Positions 59,101-64,000 of a stretch of 64,000 bases of DNA are shown here, one piece after another. The notes below the pieces were generated by a model. It was not told where the DNA came from. It did no database searches and saw nothing but the letters and a program-made list of their open reading frames with translations. A program made the position numbers and the translations under genes. This stretch comes from Mytilus galloprovincialis (Eukaryota > Mollusca > Bivalvia > Mytilida > Mytilidae), in assembly GCF_965363235.1 (NCBI RefSeq), contig NC_134846.1, forward strand, positions 59,695,121 through 59,759,120. Reading direction: 5' to 3'. The first letter of the stretch is position 1. Each line of letters starts with the position of its first letter.

Positions 59101-61876
59101 TTCAATTGCACAGTATTGCGCAATAGCAAGAAATCTTCAATTGCACAGTATTGTGCAATAGCAAATATTTTCAATTGCACAGTATTGCGCAATAGCAAGA
59201 AATATCTATTGCACAATATTGTGCAATAGCAAGAAATTTTCAATTGATTGGAGTTATCTTTCTTTGTCCAGAATAGTAGTTGAATCAACTTAAATCATTG
59301 TTTTATACAATATACAATGTATATTCACTTTTACTACCAACTGATAAATTAAAACAATCTTTACCATTCAGTGATAACAAGCACCTTTTGTTACATTTTA
59401 ATATTTTATGATGTATTTAAATGAGTAGTTATTGTTGCAAACTCCATTAGAAATTTGAATTGAGATCAGTTTTGGAAAAAGGGAAAGGGGGATGTGAAAA
59501 AAAAAATGGGGGGGGGGGTTAAATTTTTCTCATTTCAGATTTCATAAATAAAAAGAAAATTTCTTCAAACATTTTTTTGAGAGGATTTATATTCAACAGC
59601 ATAGTGAATTGCTCAAAGGAAAAAAAAGTATTTTAAGTTCATTAGACCACATTCATTGTGTCAGAAACCTATGCTGTGTCAACTATTTAATCACAATCCA
59701 AATTTAGAGCTGAATCCAGCTTGAATGTTGTGTCCATACTTGCCCCAACCGTTCAGGGTTCAACCTCTGCGGTCGTATAAAGCTGTGCCCTGCGGAGCAT
59801 CTGGTTGGTTATTATCTTGAATACTATTATAGAAAGAGATAAACTGTAAACAGCAATAATGTTCAGCAAAATAAGACCTACAAATAAGTCAACATAACCA
59901 AAATTGTCAGTCAACCCCTAAAGGAGTTATTGCCCTTTATAGTCAATTTTAACAACTCTTTTGTCATTTTTTGTAACTTGTACAAAAATCTTCTTCTCTG
60001 AAACTACCGGGCCAAATTTAAACTAACTTGGCCACAATCATAATTGTGGTTTATAGTTTAAAAAATGTTGCCGCTGACCCCACCTACCAAACAAAATGGC
60101 CGACATGGCAAAAATTAGAACATAGTGGTAAAATGCAGTTTTTGCTTTATATCTTTGAAACTAAGACATTTAGGGCAAATCTTTCAAGATTTAAATGTCC
60201 ACCAGAATAAGATCTATCCCCTCACAAATTTTCAGATGAATCCTACAACTCGTTGTTGGGTTGCTGCCCTAAAATTGGTAATTTTAAGGAAATTTTGCAG
60301 TTTTTGGTTATTATCTTGAATACTATTATAGATAGATATAAACTGTAAACAGCAATAATGTTCAGCAAAGTAAGATCTACAAATAAGTCAACATGACCAA
60401 AATTGTCAGAGAACCCTTAAGGAGTTATTGTCCTTTATAGTCAATATTGAACAACTTTTCGTCATTTTTGTAACTTATACAAAAATCTTCTTTTCTAAAA
60501 CTATGGGCCAAATTTAACCAAACTTGGCCACAATCATTACTAGGGTATCTATTTTAAAAAAATGTCTAATGACCCCGCCTACCAACAAAGATGGCCGACA
60601 TCAGTAAATACAGTAACAGGTGAGCGACACAGGCTCTTGAGAATTTATTTTAAATTGTTATTTTGATGGAGAGTTATCTCATTGGCACTCACACCACATC
60701 TTCCTATATCTATTCAGGCATAACATCTATAGAATAGCGGGGGGGTTAACTATTTCATCAGGTGCTGTCAATATCATTCATAGGTTCAAGGTACAGGTGA
60801 ACTAAATTTTCAATACATGTATTTCAAATGTGTCAGGCAGGTTGATCATTTATTCATTATTGTAAGCCAAACAATCCAAATTGTAGGTATTCTAGAGATG
60901 TTGTACACATAGCAACATTAAAAGTTGATGAAGTTTGCTGTATGTAGAAAAGACCCATATTTACCATAAATTACTGTATTCACAGCATTTAGTTTTAACA
61001 TTCAATCTGTTATGTGATAAAAATACTCATCTTTTTATGGATGTTTTAACTTCTGAAAAAGAATAAATGACGCTTGAAAAATGATGACAATCTGCTGGTA
61101 GTGAGGTCTTCAGTGGTGAATCAATAAATCTGCCTTAGAGGGGCCCTGCTTCAATGATTCCCTACATGTATATAATCAACAAAATTTTTCCCATAACACC
61201 CCCTCCCCTTTCTACGTCCTCCTCTTGATGTAAAATACCCAAGTCAGGAAACTGATGATATAACCACAAGGCCAATTTGAAACAAATTTTGGGCTTTATG
61301 TGCAAATTGAATTATGAAATTTGATTATTTTGTCCTATTTGCATTAAATAATTTCTTCCAGATGCAATGATAGATTCAGATTTTGAAAAATTCTTCTCAG
61401 AAACTATGAATTTTTAGTCCCACATTATATTTAAGTTTTCAATGTTAAAAAGCCACAGAGATCTATCATCTAGGTGAGCAACACATGCTCTTTAGAGCCT
61501 CTAGTTGTCGTTGAGTTGCTTTTCAATTTAAATTTTAATAAACAATATCATCTTTTATTCATAAAGTAGAATAAATATATGTTACATTGTTTATGTATCC
61601 CTTCTGTAAAGCTATATTTATAAGACTTAACTCTTTACAGGATCAATCGAAGAGGTTAACTTGCCTAACACTAAACAGACAAGAAAGGAGTTAGTTGTAG
61701 ACGAAATCACAACAGTAGAGGAAGGCAAGGTGGAGATAACTCCTACAGGATTTGTCACAGTAGTCAAAGAGGGACAAACAGGTGGAAAAATAACATTGAG
61801 AGGAAAAAGATCAGGAAAGAAGAGACTGACTTCAAAGAAAAAGAAAATGAAGTTAAATAAAGCAAAGAAAACATAA
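50131..61876 (+). CDS. RSL1D1: Ribosomal L1 domain-containing protein 1 (nucleolar)
   Basis: RSL1D1 is a nucleolar protein with a ribosomal-L1 fold, linked to ribosome biogenesis and senescence control. Coding exons: 50131-50169, 50611-50741, 53014-53158, 56167-56315, 57037-57138, 57522-57688, 61641-61876. All are GT-AG, and phases close to 322 aa. The L1 domain spans about residues 10-245. Recognisable blocks are VKQITEALKKL, KLPHGLH..VCLFVKD, LEYKPYEAKRNL, MYLADSRIVRLLPSLLGKSF, YGRKR, VRVAHFD, and NVYLKTKDSMALPLYVSMG. The tail ends in a lysine-rich stretch (last 23 residues), fitting a nucleolar signal. Human RSL1D1 is about 490 aa; the long acidic/basic C-terminus is missing here. Exon 1 (MAVLNKLERLDFH) is predicted from frame, donor GTATAT and its fit to the family's N-terminal helix. 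Exons 2-7 are firm. Confidence 0.9.
50214..50364. mobile_element. Foldback element in RSL1D1 intron 1
   Basis: TTGGTTAG, GAGTAGTCCAAAT, ATTATGAC, AAGGCTATT and TTTGAC on the left pair with their complements on the right around GACGCGTTACATC (50277-50289). The arms are about 60 bp with a few mismatches. It is related in core wording to the 37735-37885 and 47288-47447 foldbacks. Confidence 0.75.
50408..50487 (-). mobile_element. Half copy of the CTGTGAAAGTAC MITE
   Basis: On the minus strand it reads CTGTGAAAGTACTTTTATTC, then 'gtggggtgccaattttcgtgg' words and 'tttaagtgtccaacgaaata'. This matches about 85 bases of the left end of 13991-14750. The second terminus is missing. TA follows at 50488. 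Confidence 0.75.
50798..52125 (+). mobile_element. HINE-like element, family A (copy A5)
   Basis: It has the TTATACGACTGCA 5' end, a GTCGTC tract, two 165-bp modules and five 145-bp modules, and lacks the 36-bp units. It ends in a mildly changed 3' hairpin and CTGG at 52122-52125, followed by TT. It occupies most of RSL1D1 intron 2 with the MITE at 52281. Confidence 0.8.
52281..52860. mobile_element. MITE with 18-bp terminal inverted repeats, ATCAT duplication
   Basis: CAGGCCTCGACAATAAC at the left is matched by GTTATTGTAGAGGCCTG at the right (one mismatch). The flanks are ATCAT on both sides (52276-52280, 52861-52865), a 5-bp duplication. The inside has several 'ggacaagt' and 'acttgtcc' words. 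No transposase is present. The superfamily was not resolved. Confidence 0.7.
53195..53520 (+). repeat. Interspersed 'GCCAATGAGACA' family copy, RSL1D1 intron 3
   Basis: AAAAAAGAAGATGTGGGATG, 'cacaagagaccaaaatgaca', 'ccatagtcagcattaaaaga', 'acaagaaaactaacagcc' and 'ttacaggctcctgacttggg' run in the same order as 15145-15440 but cover more of the family. It lacks the final GTGGCGG..TTAAAC block. Confidence 0.75.
53647..54096 (+). mobile_element. HINE-like element, family D
   Basis: It opens with the hairpin ATGCCCC-ACC..AGA-GGGGCAT, then a GTTCGTTCGTCC microsatellite (53699-53724). Two units of about 169 bp follow (marker 'caggttaaagtttttggtc', at 53730 and 53899), then the inverted counterpart GTGGGGCAT, a GTGT..ACAC hairpin and TTCTTG with TT. 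It is a compact example of the shared plan. Confidence 0.75.
54316..56118 (+). mobile_element. HINE-like element, family B (copy B1, most complete)
   Basis: It opens with the hairpin AGCTCACCTGGCC / GGCCAAGTGAGCT, then a (CGTC)n-type tract (54365-54413) and three core modules of about 501 bp (marker CTTCTCCTCTGAAACTAC near 54430, 54931 and 55433) plus a partial one. The 3' side has CAAGGTGAGC (inverted match to GCTCACCTG), the hairpin AGGCTC-TTTA-GAGCCT, then CTAG and TT. It lies in RSL1D1 intron 3. Confidence 0.85.
56647..57006. mobile_element. Foldback MITE in RSL1D1 intron 4, ATGT duplication
   Basis: The outer arms are about 120 bp and near perfect, from TACAGTTAAAATATTAAAGC inward through 'gccttgcttgccaactttg' to 'tgacaccta', and mirrored on the right. 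The spacer is about 120 bp. ATGT flanks both sides (56643-56646, 57007-57010). The element ends 30 bp before exon 5, so its right arm lies across the usual branch-point region. Confidence 0.85.
57892..60640 (+). mobile_element. HINE-like element, family B (copy B3), interrupted by A6
   Basis: It has the 5' hairpin AGCTCACCTGACC / GGTCAAGTGAGCT and 'cacttggcgtccgtc', then a jump into the middle of the core (57938). A6 interrupts it at 58019, and core modules resume at 59805 and run to AACAGGTGAGCGACACAGGC. The final hairpin half is cut near 60640, where an inverted 'GCCAATGAGA' fragment begins. Confidence 0.8.
58020..59804 (+). mobile_element. HINE-like element, family A (copy A6, nested in B3)
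   Basis: All family A parts are present: the 5' end (with one A-to-T change, TTTTACGACCGCA), a GTCGTC tract, 165-bp, 145-bp and 36-bp modules, a G-run, the 3' hairpin and CTGG at 59801-59804 followed by TT. The host gap is within 'gcagtttttggttattatc', intact in B1 at 54735-54752. Confidence 0.85.
60650..60720 (-). repeat. Inverted fragment of the 'GCCAATGAGACA' family
   Basis: On the minus strand it reads AGATATAGGAAGATGTGGTG, then GAGTGCCAATGAGATAACTC. This is the opening of the family seen at 15145. It is truncated within 70 bases. From 60721 to 61440 nothing is assigned. Confidence 0.65.
61470..61504 (+). repeat. 3' end remnant of HINE family B
   Basis: TAGGTGAGCAACACATGCTC followed by TTTAGAGCCTCTAG is the inverted repeat and 3' hairpin of family B, followed by TT. 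It could be the displaced end of B3. It lies 137 bp before the last RSL1D1 exon. Confidence 0.65.
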
Positions 61877-62096
61877 CTAAAATAGTGTTGGCTCTTGAAT
61901 TGTTGTATAAGTACAACATGTTTATAGCCTGGAGTTACATGGAACTGCAACTTGAATTATGCCAAAATAATTTTGCAATCATCACATCTTTTCAATTAAT
62001 AATACTATTGATTCCAATTTTTATCATTTTGTCAAACTCAATAGAACTTGTTTTTGTTGACCATACCTTGAGCAAAAAAATGAATATCTTAATTGG

Positions 62097-62102
62097 AATA
62101 AA
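62097..62102 (+). terminator. Candidate RSL1D1 poly(A) signal
   Basis: AATAAA lies 221 bp after the stop codon and is the first one past it, giving a normal-sized 3' UTR. Confidence 0.5.
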
Positions 62103-62134
62103 AGACTGATGTAAACTATTTTTATATTTCATAT

Positions 62135-62800
62135 AGAAAACCAGGATGCTTCATACCTTGTACGCAGATTCCTAATGTAATGAAATTTCCATCTGTAATG
62201 TCCATTGTCCTTTACCTCTTTTTATGGTTGAGCAACTGCTTGAAAAAAGAACAGTTCTTTTGTTTTGTCAATTTCTCACTTATGAGTAAAAAGATATCTA
62301 TATTTGGTATATTGGTTCCTTGCAACATCTACCGGTACATGTCTGCCAGAAAGAGATTACCTGATTTTTTACCTATTATGCTTCAGTGATCAAGGTTAAG
62401 TTACATAATAGGGTCCGTTTCTCAGATACTATAAAAAGTAGGTCAACTATTTGTGGTGTATGGAATTATTGTAAGGGGATAATGTCAGTTTAGCTGGGAC
62501 ATTTGACCTTGAATTAATATTCAGTTTTTTTTAATCAATTTAAATATTTGGACAGTTTTTCAGATACTAGGTCAACTATATTTGGTATGTGGAATGATTT
62601 CAGGTGTAATTGTTGGTCTGGCAGGTATATTCTGACCTTAGTGATATCATTTTCATAGTTCATAAGTCAATATTAAGTTTTCATGTTTTGGTCTGTTTTT
62701 CAATTACCATATAATAATAATAATACTTTATTCCGAAAGCAATACAGCTTATAGGATACTATAAGGGATAGGTAAACTATATTTAGTGAATGGAATTATT
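62135..62800 (+). repeat. Family F copy downstream of RSL1D1
   Basis: It opens 'gatgcttcataccttgtacg', as at 16486. 'gtaggtcaactat', 'ggtgtatggaattattgtaagg' and 'gacatttgaccttgaat' follow in about 150-bp steps. At 62703-62755 it is broken by TAATAATAATAATACTTTAT and 'tccgaaagcaatacagctta', which looks like the 3' tail of another retroposon. Confidence 0.65.
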
Positions 62801-64000
62801 GTTAAAAAAAAATCTGTAGACCTTGCATCAATGCCTGTGACATGAAATGTATGTTTGAATATGCCTGTAAAGAAATCTTTCTAGTAGTTCATGACAAATT
62901 GTTCAAGGGCAATAACTTCTATGAGGAACCAGTTAACTTTTTTGGTCAAGTTGAGTTATTTGTAGGTCTTACTTTGCTGAACTTTTTTTGCTGTAAAAAG
63001 TTTCTGTTTATCATAGTTTCCGAAGCCATGTGAGCTGCCATCATCATCCTAACCACCCAAAATATGAGTATTTATTGTACTTATTATCCATACATAATTC
63101 CAAGGAAAAAGAAACTATCCATTATTAATTTAATTTGAGTGCATCTTTTTGATACAGTTTGATGCACTTTCATATTCATGACTTATTACTTCCTATTCAC
63201 CATTTTCTTAATATTCTTACACATTCTTAGAATTATTTGTCGATCTCAATTTAAAGAACAGTTTTTCTATTTTCTCTAGAATACTAAGAGCAAGGAGTAA
63301 TATTAATGAGCTGTAAGTCCCAATTTTACTTGTTCTTACAACCAGCAAAAAACAATTCATGTAAATTAAACCTTGATACCAGATTTAAAATACAAGTCTT
63401 CTCAGGTAAATTAGCACCCTTCAGGCAAATATAATACATATGAAAAAGACGAAAATTATAATATCACATTTTAATGAGTTTTGGGTAAATTAAATCTAGT
63501 ATTTAAAACATCCAATGCTTTTGTTGGATTCAGTTTATATATTTGCTGCTCATGTAAGGCATTTTGTTTTTTCACTGCTTCTTTTTCTTCACATAAAAGT
63601 TCTTTCAATAAACAAGCAGATCCTGTTTTTAATGTCAAAAGAATGCAGGCCTCTTTTATTCTACAAAGAAAAATATAACGAGAAATGGCTTTATATATAC
63701 CATATGCACAAACAATTACTTATGATTTATACATAAAGATTTTTCCACCCTTTGAAAGAAGACAATAGTTAACAAAGGTCTACAACTAAATATCATATTG
63801 GAGCAACTTTTCCTTCAATAATTGGTTGTTTCTATTATAGTCAAGAGTACCAATTACATATGCGTCTTCAAGGCTTCCATAATTGTATAAATAAATTTAG
63901 TCAATATATATATGCTGTCATATTTAATAATAATAAACAATTATATGAATGCCAATTACACAGTTTTTTTTTACCAACAATGCATTTGCAGTTACAGGAT
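62801..64000. other. Right-hand flank, nothing assigned
   Basis: AT-rich sequence with short open frames and no family motifs, splice-consistent exons or clear repeats. A gene could begin beyond the window. Confidence 0.4.

Noticed and set aside
61627-61950. 107-codon minus-strand frame
   Set aside because: It is the antisense of the last RSL1D1 exon and its 3' UTR.

Overview
The window looks like AT-rich, intron-rich nuclear DNA from a bivalve mollusc, most likely a mytilid mussel. The evidence is three metazoan genes with clean GT-AG introns and a dense set of interspersed repeats that I recognise from memory as typical of mussel sequence. The species call is inference. There is no bacterial, organellar or CRISPR content.

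Genes. (1) 1217-22116, + strand: eRF3/GSPT1, the translation-termination GTPase, 14 coding exons, 586 aa, complete. (2) 38701-41567, - strand: CANT1, a calcium-activated nucleotidase with an N-terminal membrane anchor, three coding exons, 383 aa, complete. (3) 50131-61876, + strand: RSL1D1, a nucleolar ribosomal-L1-domain protein, seven coding exons, 322 aa; its 13-codon first exon is a prediction. GSPT1 and RSL1D1 keep the order and orientation they have as neighbours in human 16p13.13 (from memory), with CANT1 lying between them on the opposite strand. Two of the three genes serve translation (termination and ribosome biogenesis); CANT1 acts in the secretory pathway.

Non-coding layout. 1-1106: an 80-bp minisatellite and an old repeat, then an ETS-CRE promoter motif. 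1407-22072: GSPT1 introns, which carry a SINE, a nest of DNA transposons in intron 3 (4499-9875), MITEs, tandem repeats and a partial duplicate of GSPT1's own exon 10 in intron 4. 22117-38700: intergenic DNA holding a nested pair of HINE elements, a 37-bp minisatellite and further HINE copies. 41568-50130: MITEs, an LTR-like non-coding element, a foldback, a histone-type 3' stem-loop, and a HINE copy ending about 125 bp before the RSL1D1 start. 50170-61640: RSL1D1 introns, again mostly HINE copies and foldbacks. 61877-64000: 3' flank.

The most notable pattern is a set of at least four, probably five, sequence-unrelated repeat families (called A to E here) sharing one architecture: a 5' hairpin with a short asymmetric inverted repeat, a CG-containing microsatellite, internal tandem modules, and a 3' hairpin followed by C(T)NG and then TT. 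Two nested copies provide empty sites that fit T|T insertion without target duplication, which is the published signature of Helentron-associated elements (HINEs, including the bivalve 'pearl' type).
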